A stretch of 10,717 bases of DNA from JANQPA01 sp964628385 (GCA_964628385.1 CAZVOD010000117.1:1-10717), one strand, 5' to 3'; shown: positions 1-8,123, counted from the first letter of the stretch. The notes: generated by a model not told the origin, from the letters alone. A program made the numbers and translations.

Positions 1-366
1 TTCGATTGCTACAAAGAGCGGTTGTTAAGGTGATTAATGAACCGCCGTATACGAGCGTGTTTGGAATTTGCTTTTGATGCCGAAAATACATTTGGGATGA
101 TGAAAATAAAGCTGTTTTGAGTTTCATAGGAATGGGGCATTAATAAAGTGTACAAGATTTACGCAGGTTTTCTGCCTCACTGATGTCCACACCTCAATCT
201 GATTGAAACCTTATGGAGGAAAATCAAATATGAATGGCTCAAAACAGCGGATTTCTATTCTGAAAAAACGATGTTAAAAAAGCTCAAGCTCATTTTCAAA
301 AACTACGGAGATGACTTTTGTATCAACTTTTCAATGAACATTTTTAAGACCAAATTTAATTGGTAA
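1..366 (+). pseudogene. Decayed IS630-family transposase remnant (C-terminal part)
   Basis: Frame 1 can be read across the whole stretch but is broken by stops at 31-33, 118-120, 127-129 and 181-183. From 184 to the stop at 364-366 it encodes CPHLNLIETLWRKIKYEWL followed by a helical tail ending KTKFNW. This matches the C-terminal block of IS630-type DDE transposases, normally preceded by FLPPY; here the sequence is FLPH-stop, so a stop sits where the Tyr is expected. Around 70-102 the same frame gives FDAENTFGMM, which could be the region of the first catalytic Asp. Only about 30 codons separate it from the C-terminal block instead of roughly a hundred, so an internal deletion is likely. No terminal inverted repeat was found. 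The family call for 184-366 is fairly firm; the assignment of 1-183 is weaker. The remnant ends 35 bp before aroB and cannot be active. Confidence 0.72.
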
Positions 367-401
367 ACCTTTTATACCTTACATTCAAAATTATTACATT
401 C

Positions 402-1481
402 ATGGAAATTATAAGTCTTCAGGATTATAACATATATGTGAGTGAGGATTGGGTGAATCTGAAGCAATTACTGGCCAACGGTAATTATTCGAGCATTACG
501 GTTATTGTTGATGAGCATACACACGAACATTGCTGGCCCGTAGTCAGGGATGTACTGGATGGTGAGGCAGTACAAATACTAGAAATACCGTCTGGTGAGC
601 AGCATAAGAACATTGAAACCTGCCAGCACATATGGTCTTCCATGATGAAAGCCAATATTGGCCGCCGGGGAGTAGTAATCAACCTTGGAGGAGGTGTTAT
701 TGGTGATATGGGCGGCTTTTGTGCCGGGACATTCAAAAGAGGGATTGATTTCATACAAATTCCAACGACGTTACTTTCTCAGGTGGATGCATCAATAGGA
801 GGTAAATTAGGTATTGACTTTCAGCAAATAAAAAACAGCATTGGCCTTTTTCGCAACCCAATCGCGGTACTTATCAATCCGATATTTTTTAAAACACTTC
901 CGGCAAGAGAACTTCGCTCCGGTTTTGCAGAGGTGATCAAACATAGCCTGATTGCCGATGCAGCTCAATGGGAACAGCTTTCTGCCATTGAATCGCTGGC
1001 CGAAGTTGACTGGCCTTCCCTGATTATTCCTTCCCTGAAGATCAAACAGCGGATTGTCGAAGAAGACCCCTATGAGAAAGGTATTCGCAAAGCCCTGAAT
1101 TTTGGTCACACTATAGGGCATGCTGTAGAGGGTGTGGCACTAGAAACAGATTTTCCGCTTTTACATGGCGAAGCCATTGCCGTGGGCATGATCTGTGAGG
1201 CCTACCTTTCTGCCATTCGACTCCGCCTGCCAAAGTCTGCCCTAAGTGCTATCACACAATTCATTTTAAAGTTGTATGGCCACAATCGCTTGGCAACTTC
1301 TGATTTTGAGACTTATATTGAGTTGATGCGAAATGATAAAAAGAATGAAAATGCCGAGATCAATTTTTCTCTTATCAGTAATATTGGTGAAGTGGCCGTT
1401 AATCAGACTTGTTCGCTGGACACCATTATCAAAAGCCTGAATTATTACAATGAGCAGGCTCCCGAGAACGTTTTGTCATAA
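402..1481 (+). CDS. aroB: 3-dehydroquinate synthase
   Basis: Second step of the shikimate pathway: NAD- and metal-dependent cyclisation of DAHP to 3-dehydroquinate in the cytoplasm, leading to chorismate and aromatic amino acids. The protein has 359 residues from ATG 402, a normal length for bacterial AroB. The NAD-binding glycine stretch GGGVIGDMGGF lies at about 96-106, followed by PTTLLSQVDASIGGK at 121-135. Metal ligands by family alignment are Glu177 (AEVIKH), His236 (NFGHTIGHA) and His255 (LLHGEA); His240 is the second histidine of the GHTIGH motif. An in-frame TTG at 360 overlaps the transposase stop and would add 14 unrelated residues, so ATG 402 is preferred. There is no Shine-Dalgarno sequence, as is common in Bacteroidota. 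The next gene starts 63 bp downstream, so cotranscription is possible but there is no functional link. No key residue is missing. Confidence 0.96.
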   Translation: MEIISLQDYNIYVSEDWVNLKQLLANGNYSSITVIVDEHTHEHCWPVVRDVLDGEAVQILEIPSGEQHKNIETCQHIWSSMMKANIGRRGVVINLGGGVIGDMGGFCAGTFKRGIDFIQIPTTLLSQVDASIGGKLGIDFQQIKNSIGLFRNPIAVLINPIFFKTLPARELRSGFAEVIKHSLIADAAQWEQLSAIESLAEVDWPSLIIPSLKIKQRIVEEDPYEKGIRKALNFGHTIGHAVEGVALETDFPLLHGEAIAVGMICEAYLSAIRLRLPKSALSAITQFILKLYGHNRLATSDFETYIELMRNDKKNENAEINFSLISNIGEVAVNQTCSLDTIIKSLNYYNEQAPENVLS

Positions 1482-1502
1482 ACTTCACATTGAAGAAATT
1501 CG

Positions 1503-1511
1503 TACCTTTAC
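1503..1511 (+). promoter_or_regulatory. Possible Bacteroidota -7 element before the PBP gene
   Basis: TACCTTTAC resembles the Bacteroidota -7 consensus TAnnTTTG with one mismatch and lies 34 bp before the ATG at 1545. The expected -33 TTG about 19-21 bp upstream is absent: the nearest candidates are 10 bp (1490-1492) and 27 bp (1473-1475) away. The site is therefore only suggestive, and the PBP gene may instead be read through from aroB. Confidence 0.22.
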
Positions 1512-1544
1512 AAAACTATCAAGCCAGACAGAAAATAAAAGCAA

Positions 1545-4163
1545 ATGAGCTATATCCGAAATTTTATTCACCAGCTATTGAACGATGCCGAAAACAACAC
1601 GCATCGTCGTATTGTCAAGACGATGTGGTGGCTACTTTTTTCAGGCATCGCCTTCGTAGTCTTTCTCTTTGTATTTCTGAGCTTCACAGATTTACCATCT
1701 GTTAGGGAGTTAGAAAACCCAAGGAGTGAGGAAGCCTCTCAAATCTTTGCCAGCAATGCCGAGGTGCTTGGGCGTTTTTATGTCGAAAACCGGGTACCCG
1801 TCACTTACGATGAGATTTCCCCCAATCTTATTGACGCTTTAATCGCAACAGAAGACGAGCGCTATCATCGCCACAGTGGTATTGACTTCAGGGCTTTGCT
1901 CAGAGCGGTTGTCAAGACAGGTATTTTGGGAGATAAAAGTGCCGGCGGGGCCAGTACGATCACCCAACAATTAGCCAAGCTGCTTTTCACCAAAAAACCA
2001 GCCTCGGGGTTAGAGAGAGTTATCCAAAAATTTAAAGAATGGATTATTGCGGTGAGGCTTGAAAGGAGATATACCAAAGAAGAGATTATCATGCTATACC
2101 TCAATAAGTTTGATTTCCTTTATCAAAGTTACGGAATAAAAGCAGCGGCCGAGACCTATTTTGATACTTCTCAGGGTTCCCTAAAAATTGAGCAGGCCGC
2201 CGTTTTAATAGGGATGCTCAAAAATCCGGTGCGGTATAATCCCCTGATCTACCCCGAGCAGGCCCTAAGCAGAAGGAATGTAGTGTTGAGCCAAATGGTA
2301 AAAAATGATTACTTACCACAAGAAGCTTACAGCCGCCTTAGCAAATTGCCTATTAATACTAAATATACCAGAAAAACACATATCGATGGCTTGGCTACTT
2401 ACTTTAGGATGGAACTGGCAGAAGATGTAAAAGATATACTGAACAGACCGGAATCCAAAAAATCTGATGGCTCCGTTTATGATATCTATCGGGATGGTCT
2501 ACGCATCTATACCACTATCGATCCCAAAATGCAGGAGCTGGCAGAGCAAGAGATGGTCAAACATATGAAACAACTACAAGAAACCTTTGATAATCACTGG
2601 AATAAATCCCTACGCTCCAATCCATGGGAATACCAATCTTGGAACAAGGAAGTTAGGGAAAAGTCCTTTTCTGTCGAGTACCGCAAAAAAACCCTTAAAC
2701 GCCTGGTTAGAGAAACCAGAAGATATAAGGGAATGCGGCTAAAGTATATTGGCCACACTATTGAAAGGCTTCAAAAGACCTTTCCTGATTTCACTTTCCA
2801 TGAAGACGACAGAGAGATTTACCGGATGATGCAAAACAGAGTCAATAAGAATCACCTGAATGACCTTGTCAGTAAAAATGTTATCACAGCTAGTACTGCC
2901 CGGACCTATCGCCGCATAATGAAGAACAGTAATTTCCAGGACCTCATCAGCCAATGGGATAAGCTACAGGCTGCAAAGGAGAAGATGTTCAACAAGAAGA
3001 TAGAAATGAAGGTATTTGCCTACAATAAGAAAATGGAAAAAGATACGATGATGTCCCCATTGGACTCCATCAAGTACCACAGGAAGTTCCTTCAAACCGG
3101 TATTGTGGGGATAGACCCTAGGAGTGGCTATGTAAAATTCTGGGTTGGAGGTATTAATCATAAATACTTCCAGTATGATCACGTCAGAATCAACCGCCAG
3201 GTCGGTTCTACTTTTAAACCATTTATTTACGCTACGGCCATTGCTTTGCAAGGGTTTTCACCCTGCTTTAAAGTGCCGGATGTTCCTCAAACTATTGCCC
3301 CTGGCGATGGTACGTTTTACCTCCGCGAACCATGGACTCCTGATAACTTTAATGGGAAGTATACAGGCGAGATGTTCACGCTAAGAAGAGGCTTGGCCAA
3401 ATCAAAAAATACTGTGTCGGTTTATTTGATGAAGCAACTGGGCGATACCGATCCCGTTCGTGGCCTGGTACATAACCTGGGCATAGATAGCAGTGCCCGA
3501 TATGCTAACGGTATTTTTCGCGTCCCCAAAGCGCCTTCTATTTGTCTTGGCGTATCAGATTTGACAGTATATGAAATGACCAGTGCTTACAGCACCTTTG
3601 CCAATAATGGTATTCACGTCACGCCGTCCTTTATAAAGAGAATTGAAGATAAGAACGGCCGGGTCATTTATGAAAATATCACCGTTGACCAACGGGCACT
3701 CCCGGAAAATGCCAATTATGTGATGATGGATATGCTGCGAAGTTCCGGAGGTATTTCTGCCAAGAGCGATGTGGGTGGAAAAACTGGTACCACTAATGAA
3801 TTTGTTGATGGCTGGTTTATAGGTATTACCCCGGAACTAGTAGTCGGAACATGGGTGGGCGGTGAAGATCGCTGGATCAGGTTTCACTATCCAGCTTTGG
3901 GCCAGGGCTCCAGAATGGCCAAGCCATTTTTCAGGAATTTTCTCAAAAAGCTCGAAAATTCAAAAGATATCGTCTATAACGCTGATAAGAGATTTTATAG
4001 GCCTCCAGGAAATTTGGGTATAGAGTTGGATTGCTCCAAATACGAAACAGACGGTATTTCACCAAATGATAGTTTGTTTCAGGAGGATCAATTTATGGAA
4101 GACCCCTTCGGCGATGAATTCTCGGAGGAAGCCGAGCCAACAGGAACTACAGGTCGTGAATAA
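1545..4163 (+). CDS. mrcA: Bifunctional class A penicillin-binding protein (PBP1A type)
   Basis: Peptidoglycan glycosyltransferase and DD-transpeptidase that polymerises lipid II and cross-links strands on the outer face of the inner membrane. It has 872 residues. A short cytoplasmic N-terminus is followed by one membrane segment at about 27-47. The GT51 domain at about 65-260 shows EDERYHRHSG with catalytic Glu103, GGASTITQQL at 134-143 and a second acidic residue, Glu165, in the position of E. coli PBP1b Glu290. The transpeptidase domain has SxxK at Ser555-Lys558 (GSTFKP), SKN at 620-622 and KTGT at 746-749, so both active sites look complete. Between the start of the transpeptidase region (YTTIDPKMQ, about 322) and its core (about 515) lies a charged, mostly helical insert of roughly 175 residues. 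The C-terminus (about 840-865) is strongly acidic. An alternative symbol would be ponA. Confidence 0.95.
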   Translation: MSYIRNFIHQLLNDAENNTHRRIVKTMWWLLFSGIAFVVFLFVFLSFTDLPSVRELENPRSEEASQIFASNAEVLGRFYVENRVPVTYDEISPNLIDALIATEDERYHRHSGIDFRALLRAVVKTGILGDKSAGGASTITQQLAKLLFTKKPASGLERVIQKFKEWIIAVRLERRYTKEEIIMLYLNKFDFLYQSYGIKAAAETYFDTSQGSLKIEQAAVLIGMLKNPVRYNPLIYPEQALSRRNVVLSQMVKNDYLPQEAYSRLSKLPINTKYTRKTHIDGLATYFRMELAEDVKDILNRPESKKSDGSVYDIYRDGLRIYTTIDPKMQELAEQEMVKHMKQLQETFDNHWNKSLRSNPWEYQSWNKEVREKSFSVEYRKKTLKRLVRETRRYKGMRLKYIGHTIERLQKTFPDFTFHEDDREIYRMMQNRVNKNHLNDLVSKNVITASTARTYRRIMKNSNFQDLISQWDKLQAAKEKMFNKKIEMKVFAYNKKMEKDTMMSPLDSIKYHRKFLQTGIVGIDPRSGYVKFWVGGINHKYFQYDHVRINRQVGSTFKPFIYATAIALQGFSPCFKVPDVPQTIAPGDGTFYLREPWTPDNFNGKYTGEMFTLRRGLAKSKNTVSVYLMKQLGDTDPVRGLVHNLGIDSSARYANGIFRVPKAPSICLGVSDLTVYEMTSAYSTFANNGIHVTPSFIKRIEDKNGRVIYENITVDQRALPENANYVMMDMLRSSGGISAKSDVGGKTGTTNEFVDGWFIGITPELVVGTWVGGEDRWIRFHYPALGQGSRMAKPFFRNFLKKLENSKDIVYNADKRFYRPPGNLGIELDCSKYETDGISPNDSLFQEDQFMEDPFGDEFSEEAEPTGTTGRE

Positions 4164-4193
4164 AGTCATAAATCAGTCTGGATCAATAAAGGC

Positions 4194-4253
4194 AAGAACT
4201 GATATGAATTTGGCTATGTTACGGTTTTAGATCTTCATGTCAGTTTTGTTCTT
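4194..4253. repeat. Imperfect inverted repeat between the PBP and membrane protein genes
   Basis: CTGATATGAA at 4199-4208 can pair with TTCATGTCAG at 4234-4243 through 10 pairs including one G-U. The flanks AAGAA (4194-4198) and TTCTT (4249-4253) add five pairs across a 5-nt bulge. The loop is about 25 nt. No T tract follows, so it is not a classical terminator. It could attenuate transcription or stabilise the PBP transcript end, but this is only a structural observation. Confidence 0.45.
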
Positions 4254-4306
4254 ACTTTGAAGAACCTGAATTGACTATCATTCATTCATAAAAAAATAAA
4301 GCCATA

Positions 4307-4663
4307 ATGAAACCGTTTCAGATAAATCTAGTCAACGCTTTCGTATTAATAGCAATGGGGCTATGGGGTTACTTCTCTGCCGACAAACCCTCTCCTACAG
4401 CTCTTATTCCGGTAGGGTTCGGTGTGATTTTTGCACTGGCTACTCCGCCGTTTAAAAGAGATAATAAGGTCATTGCGCATATAGTAGTTTTGTTAACACT
4501 GCTTTTGATTATCGCATTATTCATGCCGTTGAAGGGCGCCGTAGGTCGTGGTGATACTTTGGGAATAGTTCGCGTAGGTTTAATGCTGCTTACGTCAATT
4601 TATGCCATGGTAATCTATATTAGAAGCTTTATTGCTACCAGGAAAGCAAGAGAACAAGGATAA
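4307..4663 (+). CDS. Small four-helix membrane protein, function unknown
   Basis: The 118-residue protein is mostly hydrophobic, with four likely membrane segments at about 8-24, 31-48, 56-74 and 85-105. Short charged connectors (PPFKRDNK at 47-54, GRGD at 80-83) separate the helices, and the C-terminus is basic (TRKAREQG). The positive-inside rule suggests the second loop and the C-terminus face the cytoplasm. The compact four-helix layout is reminiscent of small families such as TMEM14-like proteins, but I see no diagnostic motif and do not assign it. ATG 4307 is the natural start because the first helix begins just after it. The gene stands alone: 143 bp after the PBP gene and followed by hairpins at 4672-4713 and 4778-4808. 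The ORF is credible from composition and context; the function is unknown. Confidence 0.75.
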   Translation: MKPFQINLVNAFVLIAMGLWGYFSADKPSPTALIPVGFGVIFALATPPFKRDNKVIAHIVVLLTLLLIIALFMPLKGAVGRGDTLGIVRVGLMLLTSIYAMVIYIRSFIATRKAREQG

Positions 4664-4671
4664 TATTTGTC

Positions 4672-4713
4672 AGACTTGTAAGATGGAGCTATTCTATCCT
4701 TTGAACCAAGTCT
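4672..4713. repeat. Inverted repeat just after the small membrane protein gene
   Basis: AGACTTG at 4672-4678 and CAAGTCT at 4707-4713 form a perfect 7-bp stem around a 28-nt loop, starting 9 nt after the stop codon. There is no T tract. It may be a weak 3' end structure of the upstream mRNA. Confidence 0.4.
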
Positions 4714-4777
4714 ATTCAACATTCCCCAGTAAACGTTCTCCATTATCCATTTAAGATTTTATTTTTGGGAAATACAT

Positions 4778-4808
4778 AAGCCAGCCTTTTGTGTCAACAG
4801 GCTGGCTT
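4778..4808. terminator. Strong hairpin, probable transcription terminator
   Basis: AAGCCAGCCT (4778-4787) and AGGCTGGCTT (4799-4808) form a perfect 10-bp stem with an 11-nt loop. It lies 115 bp after the membrane protein gene and 122 bp before the HEAT/cyclophilin gene. The stem is GC-rich and ends in A-T pairs, as in intrinsic terminators, but only TTACTCT follows on the plus strand, so the U tract is poor. It probably separates the two transcription units. Confidence 0.65.
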
Positions 4809-4930
4809 ACTCTACCCTTAATGGGTAAGGGCCTGGAATGGTCATCTGGTCAATCCTCCGTTCAGGCTTTTTACTACATTCGGGCGTACAGAATAATTTT
4901 TCCCAAAAGAGTCTTCCAATTCGTAAGCAT

Positions 4931-6934
4931 ATGGATCGTTTAAAAGTATTATTAGGCCTTTTCATTCTGTTCATCCATTCTTGTGTTCCCTATACCGAAG
5001 AGAAATTCACAGAGATAAGAATTGATTTTAATGATCCGGAGTACCGCAGGTTATATGGTTTTAGAGACCAGCAACGGACGGATAGTCTTTTGAGCTACTT
5101 TAACCACCCGGACCCAACATACCGCTACGGGGCTGCTATGGCTTTTGGGAGTATCCAGGATCCTGATGCGGTAGAGTCTTTGGCCTTTTTATTGAAAGAC
5201 CCTATTGACGAGGTACGGGCAGCGGCAGCTTTTGCTCTTGGCCAGACCAGCAGTAAAAGGAGTACCGAAGTTTTGGTAGAGAATTTTGTCCGACGAGATA
5301 CAATCGGCCAGTTTGGACAAGCTAACAAAGCTATCTTGGAAGCGGTAGGTAAGTCAGGGGATCAGACTATACTGGAAGCCCTATCCACTATTTCTACTTA
5401 TACTAAAAAAGACACATTCCTTTTAGAAGGACAATGCCTGGGGTTGCTTCGCTTTGCGGAGCGAAAGATGGTTAGCAGAAAGGGGACTCAATTGATGGCC
5501 AGTATGATCTCTGACAGCGAATATCCGACTTCTGTGAGGCTTATTGCCGCTAATTATCTTGCTTTTGCTCCTGGTATCCAGCTAGACAGCTCAGCAACAT
5601 CGCTCTCAAGAATATTTTTTCAGGAAAAAAATACCAATATCAGGATGGCTCTGGCCATAGCCCTGGGAAAAACTAAAAGCCCAACGGCTCTGAGTGTTTT
5701 AATGAATCAGCTTAAGCTGGACAATGACTACAGGGTCAAGGCTAATATCTTGAGGTCTTTGGGTAATTTTGAATATGATACCTGCCGCGATGCAGTTTTG
5801 CAGGCCGTGAAAGGTGAGTCTATTGCCGTATCCAAGAGGGCTGCTCAGTACTTTATCGATTTTGGCAACGCCAGGGATGCTACTTATTACTGGCGTATGG
5901 CTAAAGACAGTTTTCCTGCGACTATCCAGGTGATGATGTATAAGGCTGCTCAGCGTCATCTACCCAACTACTATGCAGAGTACCGAGGAGCGATCAACTC
6001 AGAATTACTCAGAAAGTACAGAAAAACGGAAGATCCTTTTGAAAAGGCAGCTATTCTTGATGCCTTAGCTGAATTTGGATGGAACTACAAAATCATTCAC
6101 CAGGAAAGCCAGGCAGAAGAGGATATTATTATAAAAACAGCAGGGTACGAGGCTTTACGTAAAATAAGTCAGAACCCTGAATTTCGTCGATTTTTCGGCC
6201 TAGGAACAAGGAGAGCAGAACGCGAGCTGGCGGAATATTTTCAGGAAGCCATTCAAACGGCTGACCCTGGGTTGTCAGCTACGGCTGCTTTGGCTTTTCA
6301 AAATAAGGAAAGGAACTTTGCCAACTACCTCGATAGCTTAAACTTTATCGATTCTACCCTGGAAAAGCTTTCCGCACCTCAGTTTACGGAATCGTACAAT
6401 GAGTTGCTGAAAGCTAAAAATGTACTGGCACAGGAGGCTTCTCCCATATTGAAGCAACCGACTTACAATCACCCCATCGACTGGACGGTAATCACAAGCA
6501 GGACTATAGAGCCCAAAGCTATTATCAGAACCAACAAGGGTAGCATTCAGCTCAAGTTGTTTCCTGTATTAGCCCCCGGTACGGTATCTTCTTTTATCAA
6601 TCTGGCGCAGAGTAATTTTTTTGAAGGGCAGTACGTTCACAGAGTAGTCCCCAATTTTGTCATTCAGGGCGGCTGTGACAGGGGAGACGGTTATGGCACG
6701 GCCGATTTCACTATCCGATCAGAGTATAGCAACTTACATTTTGACCGGGAAGGCATGGTAGGTATGGCCTCAAGTGGAATGCACACAGAATCGTCACAAT
6801 TTTTTATTACTCATGCCCCCGCGCTCTCACTTGACGGCAGATATACTATATTTGCCCGCGTAACGGAAGGAATGGATGTGGTGCACAATACCGAGCTGGG
6901 AGATAAAATAGAAGATATTAAAATCATTCAATAA
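4931..6934 (+). CDS. Lipoprotein with HEAT-like repeats and C-terminal cyclophilin-type peptidyl-prolyl isomerase
   Basis: The likely role is cis-trans isomerisation of Xaa-Pro bonds in envelope proteins, with the helical repeats acting as a binding scaffold. From ATG 4931 the protein has 667 residues and opens with a lipoprotein signal (MDRLKVLLGLFILFIHSC), making Cys18 the probable lipidated residue. An upstream in-frame ATG at 4838 would add 31 residues and bury the signal, so it is rejected. HEAT/PBS-lyase-like repeats are clearest at about 58-110 (two copies, motifs RYGAAMAFG and VRAAAAFALG) and recur at about 200-310; the rest to about 505 is helical. The cyclophilin domain covers about 527-667: HRVVPNFVIQGG carries Arg571, Phe576 and Gln579, matching human CypA Arg55, Phe60 and Gln63, and SSQFFIT carries Gln623 and Phe625. 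The position of CypA Trp121 appears to be Ser633, so cyclosporin binding is probably weak. Acidic residues after Cys18 (TEE) may influence outer-membrane sorting. Confidence 0.9.
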   Translation: MDRLKVLLGLFILFIHSCVPYTEEKFTEIRIDFNDPEYRRLYGFRDQQRTDSLLSYFNHPDPTYRYGAAMAFGSIQDPDAVESLAFLLKDPIDEVRAAAAFALGQTSSKRSTEVLVENFVRRDTIGQFGQANKAILEAVGKSGDQTILEALSTISTYTKKDTFLLEGQCLGLLRFAERKMVSRKGTQLMASMISDSEYPTSVRLIAANYLAFAPGIQLDSSATSLSRIFFQEKNTNIRMALAIALGKTKSPTALSVLMNQLKLDNDYRVKANILRSLGNFEYDTCRDAVLQAVKGESIAVSKRAAQYFIDFGNARDATYYWRMAKDSFPATIQVMMYKAAQRHLPNYYAEYRGAINSELLRKYRKTEDPFEKAAILDALAEFGWNYKIIHQESQAEEDIIIKTAGYEALRKISQNPEFRRFFGLGTRRAERELAEYFQEAIQTADPGLSATAALAFQNKERNFANYLDSLNFIDSTLEKLSAPQFTESYNELLKAKNVLAQEASPILKQPTYNHPIDWTVITSRTIEPKAIIRTNKGSIQLKLFPVLAPGTVSSFINLAQSNFFEGQYVHRVVPNFVIQGGCDRGDGYGTADFTIRSEYSNLHFDREGMVGMASSGMHTESSQFFITHAPALSLDGRYTIFARVTEGMDVVHNTELGDKIEDIKIIQ

Positions 6935-6999
6935 CCTAACCAAGTTATCATCCTACAGGTAGGGTGAGTAAAATTCTTGTGCAGAACACTAACTTGACT

Positions 7000-7042
7000 T
7001 AATAAGCAAACAAATGAAGGAAACACCACTAATAAGCAAACA
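7000..7042 (+). repeat. 13-bp direct repeat spanning the gcvT start
   Basis: TAATAAGCAAACA occurs exactly at 7000-7012 and 7030-7042, 30 bp apart and therefore in the same reading frame. The second copy encodes the ISKH of GcvT residues 7-10; the first lies just before ATG 7014. A TAA in frame at 6990-6992 rules out an N-terminal extension through the first copy. Confidence 0.6.
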
Positions 7043-8123
7043 TACCGAATTAGGAGCCAGAATGGCGCCCTTTGCTGGCTTTAATATGCCTATTTCATAT
7101 CAAGGCATCCAACAAGAACACATGGCTGTTAGGCAAAGTGTGGGAATGTTCGACGTATCACATATGGGTGAATTTTTTATTGAAGGCCCTGATGCGTTGG
7201 CTTTACTTCAGCATACTACTTCCAATGACGTTTCAAAGCTAATTCCTGGAAAAGCCCAGTATAGTTGTCTGCCCAATAACGTTGGTGGTATCATTGATGA
7301 CTTGATCGTTTATCGTTTGCCGGATGAGCGCAGCTCTACCGGAGGGCAGGCCTACATGCTAGTTGTTAACGCTTCTAATATTGACAAAGACTGGAACTGG
7401 ATAAAAGAACACCGCAAAGGCTTCAAAGTAGACATGCGCAATGAGTCTGATAATGTAGGGCTTCTGGCTGTGCAGGGTCCGAAAGCCATAGACGTCTTGC
7501 AACGCCTGACTGAAGTGAATTTGGCGGATATTAAATTTTATCATTTTGAAATAGGTACTATAGCTGGTATTCCAGATGTTATCCTTTCCGGTACCGGATA
7601 TACTGGTGCTGGTGGCTTTGAGCTTTATGCGCCGGCCGACCGGATTAACGAGCTTTGGGATAAAATAATGGAGGCTGGTCAACCTGAAGGGATACAGCCT
7701 GTGGGGCTTGGTGCCAGAGATACGCTACGACTTGAGATGGGTTTTTGCCTGTATGGCAACGATATAGATGATACGACCTCTCCTATTGAAGCCAAGCTGG
7801 GTTGGATTACCAAGGTAAAAAAGGGAACCTTTAATTCAGTTGAGATTTTCAAAAAACAAAAGCAGGAAGGGGTAAGTAGAAAATTAGTTGGCTTTAAAGT
7901 TAGCGAACGTAGAGTTCCCAGAAATGGATATGTATTGATCAATAAAGAAGGGGAAGAAATAGGTAAAGTCACTTCGGGATCACAATCGCCAAATTTGGGC
8001 CATCCTATAGGCATGGGGTATGTGAAGACAGCTTACGCTGAACCCGGCACTATAATTGGTTTTGTAGCTGGCAAAAAGCAAGTAGAGGCAGAAGTAGTGA
8101 AGCCACCATTTATAGAAAAGTAA
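7014..8123 (+). CDS. gcvT: Aminomethyltransferase, T-protein of the glycine cleavage system
   Basis: GcvT transfers the aminomethyl carbon from the lipoyl H-protein to tetrahydrofolate, giving 5,10-methylene-THF and ammonia in the cytoplasm. At 369 residues it is the usual family length. The start MKETPLISKHTELGARMAP leads directly into the conserved N-terminus. Family motifs are FDVSHMGE (46-53), GGIIDDLIVYR (91-101) containing the Asp95/Asp96 pair at the folate site, SGTGYTGAGGFELY (192-205), GLGARDTLRLEMGFCLYGND (231-250) and SPIEAKLGW (256-264). The C-terminal beta-barrel domain (about 290-369) is complete. It lies 79 bp after the cyclophilin gene. The H- and P-protein genes are not in this window, which is common in Bacteroidota. 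No Shine-Dalgarno site is visible. The serA-like gene further right suggests a loose serine/glycine/one-carbon neighbourhood. Confidence 0.97.
   Translation: MKETPLISKHTELGARMAPFAGFNMPISYQGIQQEHMAVRQSVGMFDVSHMGEFFIEGPDALALLQHTTSNDVSKLIPGKAQYSCLPNNVGGIIDDLIVYRLPDERSSTGGQAYMLVVNASNIDKDWNWIKEHRKGFKVDMRNESDNVGLLAVQGPKAIDVLQRLTEVNLADIKFYHFEIGTIAGIPDVILSGTGYTGAGGFELYAPADRINELWDKIMEAGQPEGIQPVGLGARDTLRLEMGFCLYGNDIDDTTSPIEAKLGWITKVKKGTFNSVEIFKKQKQEGVSRKLVGFKVSERRVPRNGYVLINKEGEEIGKVTSGSQSPNLGHPIGMGYVKTAYAEPGTIIGFVAGKKQVEAEVVKPPFIEK

Noticed and set aside
1490..1705. Plus-strand reading frame of 71 codons overlapping the start of the PBP gene
   Set aside because: It lies in another frame over the N-terminus of a clearly real protein, with no recognisable motif.
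4894..4901. TAATTTTT as a -7 element for the HEAT/cyclophilin gene
   Set aside because: It has one mismatch to TAnnTTTG and no TTG at the expected upstream distance, so it cannot be told from AT-rich background.
4838..4930. Upstream extension of the HEAT/cyclophilin gene to ATG 4838
   Set aside because: It would place 31 unrelated residues before a clear lipoprotein signal sequence.
6977..6997. TTG plus TAACTTGA as a promoter for gcvT
   Set aside because: The spacing between the two elements is only 10 bp instead of about 19-21, and the -7 element has a mismatch.
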